Source: Dialister sp. CAG:486
GTDB lineage: Bacteria > Bacillota > Negativicutes > Veillonellales > Dialisteraceae
Assembly (NCBI GenBank): GCA_000434475.1
Contig: FR879589.1
Location: 1-17,045, forward strand
DNA: 17,045 nt
Direction: 5' to 3'
In this document: piece by piece, positions 7,037 through 13,222 of the stretch
Position numbering within the stretch: position 1 is the stretch's first letter
Layout: every line of letters starts with the position of its first letter
Position numbers and translations under genes: made by a program
The notes under the pieces: model-generated
The model's input: only the letters and a program-made list of their open reading frames with translations
Databases searched by the model: none
What the model was told of the DNA's origin: nothing

Positions 7037-7039
7037 GTA

Positions 7040-7336
7040 TCAGATGGCATCTTTTTTATAGTAGGGAGAGGTTATCCAGTTTCCTGTCTGCATATCCGAC
7101 AAAATAGAGCGAAGAAGATCATATTCGCCTTCCAGCATGCAGAGCGGATCGAGATTCTTCATCCGCGGAAGAGAGGTATAGATACGGAGAGCTTCTTTGT
7201 AGAGCATCAGTTCAGGCGCGTCGCCATTGATGTCGATCCCGGCATCCTTGAAGTAGGCTCTGTACTGAGCGAGCAGCTGCTCGAAGTCATGGATCATTTT
7301 CTCGCGCTTCATTGTGGTGTCATATAAACTGCCCAT
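7040..7336 (-). CDS. Small hypothetical protein, paralogue of the gene at 4076-4387
   Basis: The 98-residue soluble, probably helical protein is co-linear with the 103-residue product of 4076-4387. Shared positions include YD..MK near the start, GIDINGD (34-40), LMLYKEALRIY (44-54) and LEGEYDLL, with a tail containing NWITS. The unknown family is thus present twice within 3.3 kb on opposite strands, flanking the ArsB/NhaD-like permease and the 77-residue gene. The ATG at 7336 follows AAGGAGG (7346-7352 on the complementary strand) at about 9 nt. A promoter lies at 7492-7520, giving a leader of roughly 150 nt. Confidence 0.8.
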   Translation of the reverse strand: MGSLYDTTMKREKMIHDFEQLLAQYRAYFKDAGIDINGDAPELMLYKEALRIYTSLPRMKNLDPLCMLEGEYDLLRSILSDMQTGNWITSPYYKKDAI

Positions 7337-7491
7337 GATGGTATCCTCCTTTGCTGCGCTGGCAGCGGGCTAGAAAGCAGAGACCTCATGAGGTGCTATG
7401 GCGTAAGCGATGGGAAGCGTAGTTCCGTCTGTTTGCACATCGCTTTCTCGCTTACTGTATGAGTATCTGCTTTCAGAATTCTTATGGTTTC

Positions 7492-7520
7492 ATTATAAGA
7501 GATAAGCAGATCTTCGTCTA
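7492..7520 (-). promoter_or_regulatory. Promoter of the small gene at 7336
   Basis: On the minus strand TAGACG (7520-7515) and TATAAT (7497-7492) are 17 bp apart. The -35 context (CTATAGAC) matches that of the paralogue's promoter at 3923. It lies within a 66-codon frame (7396-7596) that is therefore considered spurious. Confidence 0.6.
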
Positions 7521-7606
7521 TAGCATATGCCCATGTGTTATAACTTTCATTTTTGGAACAGAAAATATGCCAAACTGATCGATCCATGCTCCTCACCGAT
7601 TTCGGA

Positions 7607-8518
7607 TCACAGATCTTTGATCTTGATCATGCGTTCCGAATCACGGACATCGCTGTAAAACTGCAGGAACTTTTTCGCGACCACAGAGAGTGGGCGGCCC
7701 TTGACGCGGACGACGGTCTTGTACAGATCCGTATCGACCCCTGTGATGGCTTTGGCAATGAGCCCCTCTGGGAGCTTCTCTTTTGGCTCCATAGGGACGA
7801 TGCTGACGCCGCAGTCATCTTCTGCCCAGCGGAGAGTGGTGGTACGCGTGGTACAGATGGAAAGGACCTGCGGGCGGATGGATTTCTCCGCGAAGATCTT
7901 CGACATCATGAGATGACAGCCGGTGGAGAGACAGAGCGGACATTCCGCAAGCTCCTCGAGCGTCGGCGCGGTGATCCCTTTCAGAAAAATGGAATTTTCT
8001 GCGGTCACACAGACGATCTTTTCTTTGCGGCGGAACAGGACGTCAAAGTTATTCTGGTGGATCGGGGGAACCGAAAGGATCCCGAGCTCTGCAATGCCGG
8101 AGAGAAGCTGCTGCGACTGCTCCGTGATGCCGCCTTCATGGATCTCATAATTGATGAGAGGGAAGAGGCGATGGAAGGGCTCGAGACATTCCTTGATGAA
8201 GACAGCCGCTCTGGAATTGGCAACCGTGAAGCGCAGCGTCCCCTTGCTGCCGTCGCTGACATCTCCGATCTCATTCTTGGCCATATCTTCCAGAGAGCAG
8301 ATGTATTTCGCTTTATGATAGAGGATGCGGCCTGCATCGGTCAGAATGAGGTGCTTGCTGCCGCGTGTCGTGATGATGAGCTTCGTACCGAAATAATTCT
8401 CCAGCGACTTCATCTGCTTCGAGAGTGCAGGCTGCGCGATGTGGATATATTCTGAGGCGGCCGTCATGCTGCCCGCTTCGACGATGGCAAGAAAATTTCT
8501 GTAATTATCAATTTCCAT
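7607..8518 (-). CDS. LysR-family transcriptional regulator
   Basis: This 303-residue protein has the standard LysR layout. An N-terminal winged helix-turn-helix spans about residues 1-60 (FLAIVEAGSMTAASEYIHIAQPALSKQMKSLE, with the usual A.....QPALS..I/M..LE pattern). A linker helix follows, then a two-lobed periplasmic-binding-protein-like effector domain (about 90-295). The effector is unknown. The start at 8518 has AAAGGAG 6 nt upstream. The gene is transcribed divergently from the small gene at 8845, and the 326-bp divergent region holds two copies of a 21-bp motif plus a palindrome over the lysR start region. LysR proteins usually control their own promoter and a divergent neighbour, so the genes at 8845 and 9532-11131 (small protein plus DASS permease) are the natural target candidates; this is inference. 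Confidence 0.93.
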   Translation of the reverse strand: MEIDNYRNFLAIVEAGSMTAASEYIHIAQPALSKQMKSLENYFGTKLIITTRGSKHLILTDAGRILYHKAKYICSLEDMAKNEIGDVSDGSKGTLRFTVANSRAAVFIKECLEPFHRLFPLINYEIHEGGITEQSQQLLSGIAELGILSVPPIHQNNFDVLFRRKEKIVCVTAENSIFLKGITAPTLEELAECPLCLSTGCHLMMSKIFAEKSIRPQVLSICTTRTTTLRWAEDDCGVSIVPMEPKEKLPEGLIAKAITGVDTDLYKTVVRVKGRPLSVVAKKFLQFYSDVRDSERMIKIKDL

Positions 8519-8541
8519 ATAAATCTCCTTTACATTCAGAT

Positions 8542-8562
8542 CATGTCTGCCAGGATAGGAAA
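8542..8562. promoter_or_regulatory. 21-bp repeated motif, copy 1 (lysR leader)
   Basis: CATGTCTGCC followed by AGGATAGGAAA. The same motif with one change (AGGACAGGAAA) recurs at 8787-8807, downstream of the divergent promoter. It includes a TGTC-N6-GAYA dyad. Candidate operator. Confidence 0.5.
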
Positions 8563-8574
8563 TGAATGCACATA

Positions 8575-8588
8575 GGAATCATGGTTCC
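8575..8588. promoter_or_regulatory. 14-bp near-palindrome at the lysR transcription start
   Basis: GGAATCATGGTTCC is palindromic apart from one base pair and overlaps the predicted lysR start site (about 8586). It is a candidate autoregulatory site. Confidence 0.4.
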
Positions 8589-8592
8589 ATAT

Positions 8593-8621
8593 ATTATATA
8601 AGAAATAACTAATAAGCGCAA
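8593..8621 (-). promoter_or_regulatory. Promoter of lysR
   Basis: On the minus strand TTGCGC (8621-8616) and TATAAT (8598-8593) are 17 bp apart. The leader to the ATG at 8518 is about 68 nt and contains the 21-bp motif in inverted orientation. Confidence 0.6.
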
Positions 8622-8720
8622 TCATAAACGCCAATGAATAGCAAATATGAGGAGGCGTACTACCTTTTCTGATTTGCATGACTTCCATTCCTGCAAGTAT
8701 CAATAATTTTCTTCGGATAA

Positions 8721-8769
8721 CTAAAATTCCTATCAGATATTTTTAATTTTACGATAAATTTTGTATCAT
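8721..8769 (+). promoter_or_regulatory. Shared promoter/operator module, copy 1 (gene at 8845)
   Basis: Positions 8721-8749 begin CTAAAATTCCTATCA and end ATATTTTTAATTT. The same segment with one change lies at 9436-9464. In both, TTTTAA occupies the -35 position and a TATNNT box (here TATCAT, 8764-8769) lies exactly 17 bp further on. The sequence after the repeat differs, so this is a shared control element rather than a copied gene. Confidence 0.55.
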
Positions 8770-8786
8770 ATAACCAAGTTAAATCC

Positions 8787-8807
8787 CATGTCTGCCAGGA
8801 CAGGAAA
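8787..8807. promoter_or_regulatory. 21-bp repeated motif, copy 2 (leader of gene at 8845)
   Basis: CATGTCTGCC followed by AGGACAGGAAA, with a clean TGTC-N6-GACA dyad. It lies just downstream of the predicted start site of the 8845 transcript and in opposite relative orientation to the lysR copy. Confidence 0.5.
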
Positions 8808-8844
8808 ACGCCGCAAGGCAAATTTCACAAAGGAGTGATGGAAA

Positions 8845-9033
8845 ATGTTAGGAAAACACACGACCCCATTTGACAGAATTTTTACCCATCGGCTTGATGC
8901 AGCCAGCCAGTATCTTCATGATAAGGAACAGACTCGTCAGTTCACCGATACCATTCAGGGCAATGAGCTGACTCTGTCTCAGCTTGAAACATTGCACAGA
9001 AGAAAACTGAGCTTCATCGCTCACCTTCATTAA
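8845..9033 (+). CDS. Small hypothetical protein
   Basis: Not recognised. The 62-residue product is hydrophilic, contains several His residues (TPFDRIFTHRLDAASQYLHD, LHRRKLSFIAHLH at the C-terminus) and is probably helical; no TM or signal peptide. The ATG is 9 nt after AAAGGAG (8829-8835). It has its own promoter and operator-like motifs upstream and a good terminator at 9157, so it appears to be a genuine monocistronic gene. The promoter element is shared with the 9532 gene. Confidence 0.7.
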   Translation: MLGKHTTPFDRIFTHRLDAASQYLHDKEQTRQFTDTIQGNELTLSQLETLHRRKLSFIAHLH

Positions 9034-9156
9034 AATATACATGGGCGCAGGACAGATCGCCTACAGCCCATCATCTTCCCCTTGTTTGAAAGCTGTCTCA
9101 CTATAATGTATTTCATCCTGTTACCTTCCTCAGTTTGAATGCAAGATGGCTTGCCT

Positions 9157-9188
9157 AAAGGACCCGTTCAGCGGCGGGTCCTTTTTTT
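9157..9188 (+). terminator. Intrinsic terminator after the gene at 8845
   Basis: AAAGGACCCG pairs with CGGGTCCTTT around an 8-nt loop, followed by further T. It lies about 120 nt after the stop codon. Confidence 0.85.
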
Positions 9189-9189
9189 A

Positions 9190-9435
9190 TGGTATGGGGC
9201 CCGGGAGATACCGCCTGACAGCCGATGATCCCTCTCGCGTCGTCATGACAAAAGGAAAGCGAAAGATCTTTTCATTGGCGGAGAAATAAGGCTCGTCAGC
9301 GGAAAAGCCGCCTGGGGGCGCATTGGTTGGTGTCGCATCTGCGCAGTAAGGGCAATAACATATTCCGTACAAGCATAAATGCGACAGAAAGAAGAACTTC
9401 AAAACCAAATGGAATGAGAAGATAAATATCGGCAT
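9190..9435. other. Gene-free spacer with degenerate repeat
   Basis: I see no convincing gene. On the minus strand, positions 9225-9248 (GTCATGACGACGCGAGAGGGATC) resemble a decayed end of the GTCATCCCGAGCG...GAGGGATCT units. An 82-codon minus-strand frame crosses it but has no ribosome site. Confidence 0.4.
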
Positions 9436-9484
9436 CTAAAATTCCTATCATATATTTTTAATTTACTTACATAAATGCTATGCT
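9436..9484 (+). promoter_or_regulatory. Shared promoter/operator module, copy 2 (genes at 9532-11131)
   Basis: CTAAAATTCCTATCA...ATATTTTTAATTT (9436-9464) repeats 8721-8749 with one change. TTTTAA (9456-9461) and TATGCT (9479-9484) are again 17 bp apart. It would drive the 67-residue gene at 9532 and, through it, the DASS permease. Confidence 0.55.
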
Positions 9485-9531
9485 TTCCCTGTCAGTTGTT
9501 CTTGCTGTTTTTTTTCAGAAAGGAGGTTCAC

Positions 9532-9735
9532 GTGACAGAACAAAAAGGGAACACCGGATTGGACCTGTTGCCACTCATGAAGGAATGGGATAAAAATTAC
9601 TATTTCCGCTTCATAGAGACAGATCAATCGAATTTCGGACTCATCAGTACCTATGGTCACTATGAAGATTGGCAGCCAGTCAGCATCGTGTATCCCGAAA
9701 AAGAATCCCGCTTCATAAAAAAGGGGAAAACGTAA
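9532..9735 (+). CDS. Small hypothetical protein upstream of the DASS permease
   Basis: Not recognised. The 67-residue product is hydrophilic with an aromatic-rich middle (WDKNYYFRFIETDQ, then YGHYEDWQPVSIVYPEK), probably a small beta-containing fold. There is no signal peptide. The GTG at 9532 is 5 nt after AAGGAGG (9520-9526). An upstream ATG at 9475 would add a hydrophobic leader but lies on top of the predicted -10 box and has no ribosome site, so it is rejected. The stop is 94 nt before the permease start with no terminator between, so the two are probably co-transcribed. Confidence 0.7.
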   Translation: MTEQKGNTGLDLLPLMKEWDKNYYFRFIETDQSNFGLISTYGHYEDWQPVSIVYPEKESRFIKKGKT

Positions 9736-9829
9736 TGAGAATTTTGAAGAGCAACTCTCCACATACATTTCTTAGAAGGATATAGATTCCTTCCTCAGAT
9801 TCACACCCATAGGAGGATGTAAGAACGTT

Positions 9830-11131
9830 ATGGATTTCTTAATCGCGATGGATCCAGCAGTGAAATGTCTGCTGCTTCTGCTTGTCGTCGCCATTCTTTT
9901 CGTTACCGAAAAAATTCCGCTGGCGGTCACCTCGATCGCTTCTGCTGTTTGCTGTTGGCTGCTCGGGCTGGTACCGCTCAAAGAGGTATTCCTCGGTCTC
10001 GCTGATTCTACTGTCGTGCTCTTCGGCGGCATGTTCGTCGTCGGTGCGGCGATGTTCTACACGGGTCTGGCCCAGGACATCGGCGCCCGTATCGTCAAGG
10101 TTTTCGGTACAAGTGAGACGAAGCTGATGATCGGCGTCATGATCATCGCAGCTGTCATGTCTGCCTTCCTCTCGAATACCGGCACCACGGCCTGCCTCAT
10201 TCCAGTCATCATCGGCGTCTGCAAAGAAGCAAATCTTTCGCCATCCCGTATTCTCATGCCTCTGGCATTTGCTGCCGGCCTCGGCGGTACCTGCACACTG
10301 ATCGGTACGCCGCCAAACATCATTGCAAACGTGGCTCTGAAAACCGCTGGTATGCCTGAGCTGCAGTTCTCCTTCTTTGAATATGCATATATCGGTATTC
10401 CGATCACCGTTTGCGGCATCATCTATATGCTGCTCGTCGGTCGTCACATCCTTCCGGAAGTGAAGGTGGATGACTCCTTCGCAAAGACGGCAGAAGTCGA
10501 ACAGGAAATCGAAGCGAACGAAACCACCAAGACCAAGAAGATCATCTGCGGTGTCATCATGCTCGGCGTCATCGTCACCATGGCGACGGACCTTGTTCCG
10601 CTGGAAATCGCGGCTGTCATCGGCGCACTCCTCTGCGTTGTTACCGGCTGCCTTACAGAACGTCAGGCCTATGACTCCATTGACTGGGTCACCATTTTCC
10701 TCTTCGCCGGCATGATCCCGATGGCTACTGCCATGAATACATCCGGTGCAGGCAAGATGATCGCGACCTTCACTGTCGCAGCTATGGGCGGTAACCCGTC
10801 TCCTTATCTCATCACCGCTGTTCTTTTCATCCTCGCTGTCATCCTGACCCAGTTCATGAGTAACACCGCCTCCAAGGCTCTGCTTTGCCCGGTAGGTATC
10901 GCTCTGGCTACCCAGGTCGGCGCTTCCCCAAGAGCAGTCCTCATGGCGATCCTGATCGCGTCCTCCTGCGCATTTGCGACCCCTGTCGGCACTCCGCCAA
11001 ACACCCTTGTGCTTGGTCCTGGCAAGTACTCCTTCATGGATTATGTCAAAGCCGGTTCCGGCCTCGTGGTGGTCTGCCTGATCGTATCTGTCATCGTCAT
11101 CCCGATCGTATGGCCATTCTTCCCGAACTAA
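9830..11131 (+). CDS. DASS/SLC13-family anion:cation symporter
   Basis: This inner-membrane carrier of 433 residues is of the divalent anion:Na+ symporter type. It carries both diagnostic SNT motifs that line the substrate and sodium sites, SNTGTTA (115-121) and SNTASKA (344-350). The paired hairpin loops GGTCTLIGTPPN (152-163) and ATPVGTPPN (383-391) complete the inverted repeat. A charged cytoplasmic stretch of about residues 213-238 separates the halves. Known relatives carry succinate, malate, citrate or sulfate; dicarboxylate import or exchange is the best guess. The start has AGGAGG (9812-9817) at the rather long spacing of 12 nt, with no better start codon nearby. The LysR gene and shared promoter elements just upstream suggest inducible control. 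A terminator follows at 11184. Confidence 0.92.
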   Translation: MDFLIAMDPAVKCLLLLLVVAILFVTEKIPLAVTSIASAVCCWLLGLVPLKEVFLGLADSTVVLFGGMFVVGAAMFYTGLAQDIGARIVKVFGTSETKLMIGVMIIAAVMSAFLSNTGTTACLIPVIIGVCKEANLSPSRILMPLAFAAGLGGTCTLIGTPPNIIANVALKTAGMPELQFSFFEYAYIGIPITVCGIIYMLLVGRHILPEVKVDDSFAKTAEVEQEIEANETTKTKKIICGVIMLGVIVTMATDLVPLEIAAVIGALLCVVTGCLTERQAYDSIDWVTIFLFAGMIPMATAMNTSGAGKMIATFTVAAMGGNPSPYLITAVLFILAVILTQFMSNTASKALLCPVGIALATQVGASPRAVLMAILIASSCAFATPVGTPPNTLVLGPGKYSFMDYVKAGSGLVVVCLIVSVIVIPIVWPFFPN

Positions 11132-11183
11132 TAAAAACATAATTAGTAAAATATAATAATAAGAAATAATCTCCTCCTTTTAT

Positions 11184-11217
11184 GCCCGCTGGATATGACT
11201 CATCCGGCGGGCTTTTT
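11184..11217 (+). terminator. Intrinsic terminator after the DASS permease
   Basis: GCCCGCTGGAT pairs with ATCCGGCGGGC (one G-T pair) across a 7-nt loop, followed by TTTTTC and more T. Confidence 0.92.
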
Positions 11218-11257
11218 CTTTTTGGGGGGAAGTTGGTTGGTCGTTGTCTTGGCACGA

Positions 11258-11500
11258 GTGACTGGTGACTGGGATTCTCTGGTATCGTCATCCCGAGCGT
11301 AGCCGAGGGATCTATACTGCACTGTGGGAATCAGCGTGTATGCGCTGAGGGGAAACGATGTCCTGGTGCCGCCTCACATCAGGCGTTGAGCGTTCTGCAA
11401 TAAAGATTGAGGGCTACGCTCGAAATGACGATGCACGCGAAGCGCTATCAAAATTGCGGCGAAGCCGCCACTGCCATTTCGTATTTCTAATTCAACTCGA
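11258..11500. repeat. Composite repeat unit, tandem copy A
   Basis: The unit starts with two GTGACTG heptads. It then holds an inverted-repeat unit (11285-11431) with ends TCGTCATCCCGAGCGTAGCC and GGCTACGCTCGAAATGACGA, the GCGGCGAAGCCGCC hairpin (11456-11469), and a tail ATTTCGTATTTCTAATTCAACTCGA. It is repeated with modest divergence at 11565-11814. No protein-coding potential. Confidence 0.75.
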
Positions 11501-11520
11501 AGATTGAAAGCGGGGACAAG

Positions 11521-11578
11521 TAGCTAGGGATTAGGGATTGGGGATTAGGAGTGACTAGTGACTGGTGATTGGTGACTG
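11521..11578 (+). repeat. Heptad tandem tract between repeat units A and B
   Basis: From 11521 the sequence parses in 7-mers: TAGCTAG, GGATTAG, GGATTGG and GGATTAG. A 2-nt break follows, then GTGACTA, GTGACTG, GTGATTG and GTGACTG. A motif TTGAAAGCGGGGA-CAAGTAGC precedes it and recurs inverted near 13164-13199 and 13617-13640. Confidence 0.75.
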
Positions 11579-11836
11579 GGATTCTCCAGCATCGTCATCC
11601 CGAGCGTAGCCGAGGGATCTTTACTGTACTGCAGGAATCAGCGTGTATGCGCCAGGGAAAAACGATGTCCTGGTGCTGTCTCACATCAGGCAATGAACGT
11701 TCTGCAATATAGATTTCTCGGCTACGCTCGAAATGACGACGGCGCGAAGCGCTGTCAAAATTGCGGCGAAGCCGCCACCGCCATTTCGTATTTCTAATTT
11801 CTAATTCAACTCGAGCCCTGAACCCTGAACCCTTTT
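11565..11836. repeat. Composite repeat unit, tandem copy B, plus CCCTGAA heptads
   Basis: Second copy of the 11258 unit: heptads, an inverted-repeat unit at 11592-11740, the GCGGCGAAGCCGCC hairpin at 11763-11776, and the ATTTCGTA tail. The tail has two TTTCTAA 7-mers where copy A has one. It is followed at 11816-11836 by two CCCTGAA heptads and a partial third. Confidence 0.75.
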
Positions 11837-11840
11837 TCCC

Positions 11841-11869
11841 TTGCCTATTTCTCTTCCAGCTTTTATAAT
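11841..11869 (+). promoter_or_regulatory. Promoter of the substrate-binding protein gene
   Basis: TTGCCT (11841-11846) and TATAAT (11864-11869) are spaced 17 bp apart. The leader is about 42 nt. Confidence 0.75.
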
Positions 11870-11917
11870 GAAAGAAATGGCATGATGTATCCTACAGTCT
11901 TTCAAGGAGGCGTTTGA

Positions 11918-12745
11918 ATGAATCGTCAATGGATGAAAGCAGGAGCTGCCCTTCTCACTTTGGCAGCATTGGGAGTCACGGCTGGCTGCGGGGGAGCGCC
12001 CGCAAAGAGCAGCCCGGAGAAAGCAGCGGCATCAGGAGCCGCGGAACGGACACTGAAGGTCGCCTGCATCGCGACATATCCCCCCTTTGTCTATAAGGAT
12101 AAAGAAGATAAGATCATCGGCTTCGATGTGGATATCACGAATGCAGTCGCCAAAGAAATGGGAGCGAAGACCGAGTACAAGAGCATGCCTTTTGACCAGA
12201 TCGTACAGGCCGTCGCAGACAATAAGGCTGATATCGCCGTTGCAGCCTGTGATATGACACAGGACCGCGCAGATAAGGTGAATTTCTCCTCGATCTACTA
12301 CAATAAGGAAAGCGTTTCCATCCTGTCTCGCAAGGATGATGAACGTATCCATGGCTCGCAGGACCTCTCCGGCAAGACGGTCGCCGTCGAGAAGGGCACT
12401 GTCTATGTGACGGCGGCCAAGCAGCTCGGCGCGACAGTGAAGGAGTATGACTATCATGACCAGCTCATTCAGGCCGTGGAAAGCAAGGAGGCTGATGCGC
12501 TTATCCTCGATAAGCCTGTCGCTCTCTTCTACATGACGCATGGGGCAGCGGACAAGCTCCGCTCCGCCGGCATCATTTCCGGCAGCGGCGGCTTCGTCAT
12601 GCTTCTCAATAAGAAAGACCCTGCGCTCCAGAAAGAAGTGAATGAAGCACTGGGCAAGCTCATGAATAATGGAGAATATGATAAGATCTATGACAAATGG
12701 TTTGCCGATACGAATTTTGAAAAAGAACCGGATGTGAAGAAATAG
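11918..12745 (+). CDS. Amino-acid-type ABC transporter substrate-binding lipoprotein (orphan)
   Basis: This 275-residue family 3 solute-binding protein captures a polar amino acid or related small solute outside the cytoplasmic membrane and delivers it to an ABC permease. The signal peptide (MKAGAALLTLAALGVTAGC) ends in a lipobox with the acylated Cys at 24, followed by a low-complexity Ala/Ser/Glu linker to about residue 44. The binding domain opens with LKVACIATYPPFVYKDKEDK and IIGFDVDITNAVAKEMG, has MPFDQIVQAVADNKADIAVA, and closes with NNGEYDKIYDKWF. The ATG follows AAGGAGG (11903-11909) at 8 nt. No permease or ATPase gene is adjacent: the gene has its own promoter and terminator and is flanked on both sides by repeats. 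Its partners must be encoded elsewhere. Ligand unknown. Confidence 0.93.
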   Translation: MNRQWMKAGAALLTLAALGVTAGCGGAPAKSSPEKAAASGAAERTLKVACIATYPPFVYKDKEDKIIGFDVDITNAVAKEMGAKTEYKSMPFDQIVQAVADNKADIAVAACDMTQDRADKVNFSSIYYNKESVSILSRKDDERIHGSQDLSGKTVAVEKGTVYVTAAKQLGATVKEYDYHDQLIQAVESKEADALILDKPVALFYMTHGAADKLRSAGIISGSGGFVMLLNKKDPALQKEVNEALGKLMNNGEYDKIYDKWFADTNFEKEPDVKK

Positions 12746-12754
12746 GTAAGCGTG

Positions 12755-12789
12755 AAAAGGATTCTCTCATGACGAGGGGATCCTTTTTT
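12755..12789 (+). terminator. Intrinsic terminator after the substrate-binding protein gene
   Basis: AAAAGGAT pairs with ATCCTTTT and the stem continues through TCTCTC/GAGGGG with G-T pairs, ending in six T. Confidence 0.88.
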
Positions 12790-12857
12790 GCTGGATTCAG
12801 GGGTGGCCCGTGGGCGTGCTGTCTCTTGATAGGGGATGAAATCTCTGCTCGAATGAC

Positions 12858-12902
12858 GAGTGAGGAATTAGGAGTGAGGAGTGAAGGTGGCGGCTTCGCC
12901 GC
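12858..12902 (+). repeat. Heptad tract joined to the GC hairpin
   Basis: Four tandem 7-mers (GAGTGAG, GAATTAG, GAGTGAG, GAGTGAA; 12858-12885) run directly into GGTGGCGGCTTCGCCGC (12886-12902). This is the same junction as at 4517-4540, but here no T-run follows. Confidence 0.7.
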
Positions 12903-12972
12903 GAGTATATATGGGGCGATGCCCAAAGGTTTGCAATGGCAGGTTTTCCGCGTATCGCCAGCCTTCCCCGTA

Positions 12973-13199
12973 TCGTCATCCCGAGCGCAGCCGAGGGATC
13001 TTTCTTGCACTGCGGTCAGTATCGCATAGGCACTGGCAGGGAAACGATGCCTTGTTGCTGCGTGTTTTTGCGTTCACATAGGCGTAGTTTGTCGGTCTGC
13101 AAGGAGGATTTCTCGCTGCGCTCGAAATGACGATACGGGAGTCCGATGTCTTTTAGTCATCAGCCACTAATCCCTAGCTACTCATCCCTGCTTTCAAAT
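12973..13199. repeat. Inverted-repeat unit C with flank; preserves the empty insertion site
   Basis: Ends are TCGTCATCCCGAGCGCAGCC (12973) and CGCTGCGCTCGAAATGACGA (to 13133). The flank to 13199 contains inverted heptad-like sequence and TACTCATCCCTGCTTTCAAA. At 13005/13006 it reads GATCTTTCT-TGCACTGCGG without the 163-bp element found at the same point of unit D. Confidence 0.75.
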
Positions 13200-13222
13200 T
13201 TTTGGGGCAGCCATTCCTCGTA

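Noticed and set aside
7396..7596. 66-codon minus-strand frame between the small gene and lysR
   Set aside because: Its best ribosome-like sequence is only 1 nt from the ATG, it contains a good promoter for the downstream gene, and the product resembles nothing recognisable.
7553..8455. 300-codon plus-strand frame
   Set aside because: Shadow of the LysR gene on the opposite strand, which has clear family motifs and a ribosome site.
9187..9435. 82-codon minus-strand frame with a hydrophobic start
   Set aside because: No ribosome site, and it overlaps a terminator and a decayed repeat; the frame is probably accidental.
9839..11140. 433-codon minus-strand frame, and 430-codon minus-strand frame at 14729-16021
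   Set aside because: Antisense shadows of the DASS permease and sufB. The translated products are His/Asp/Arg-rich low-complexity strings without domains.
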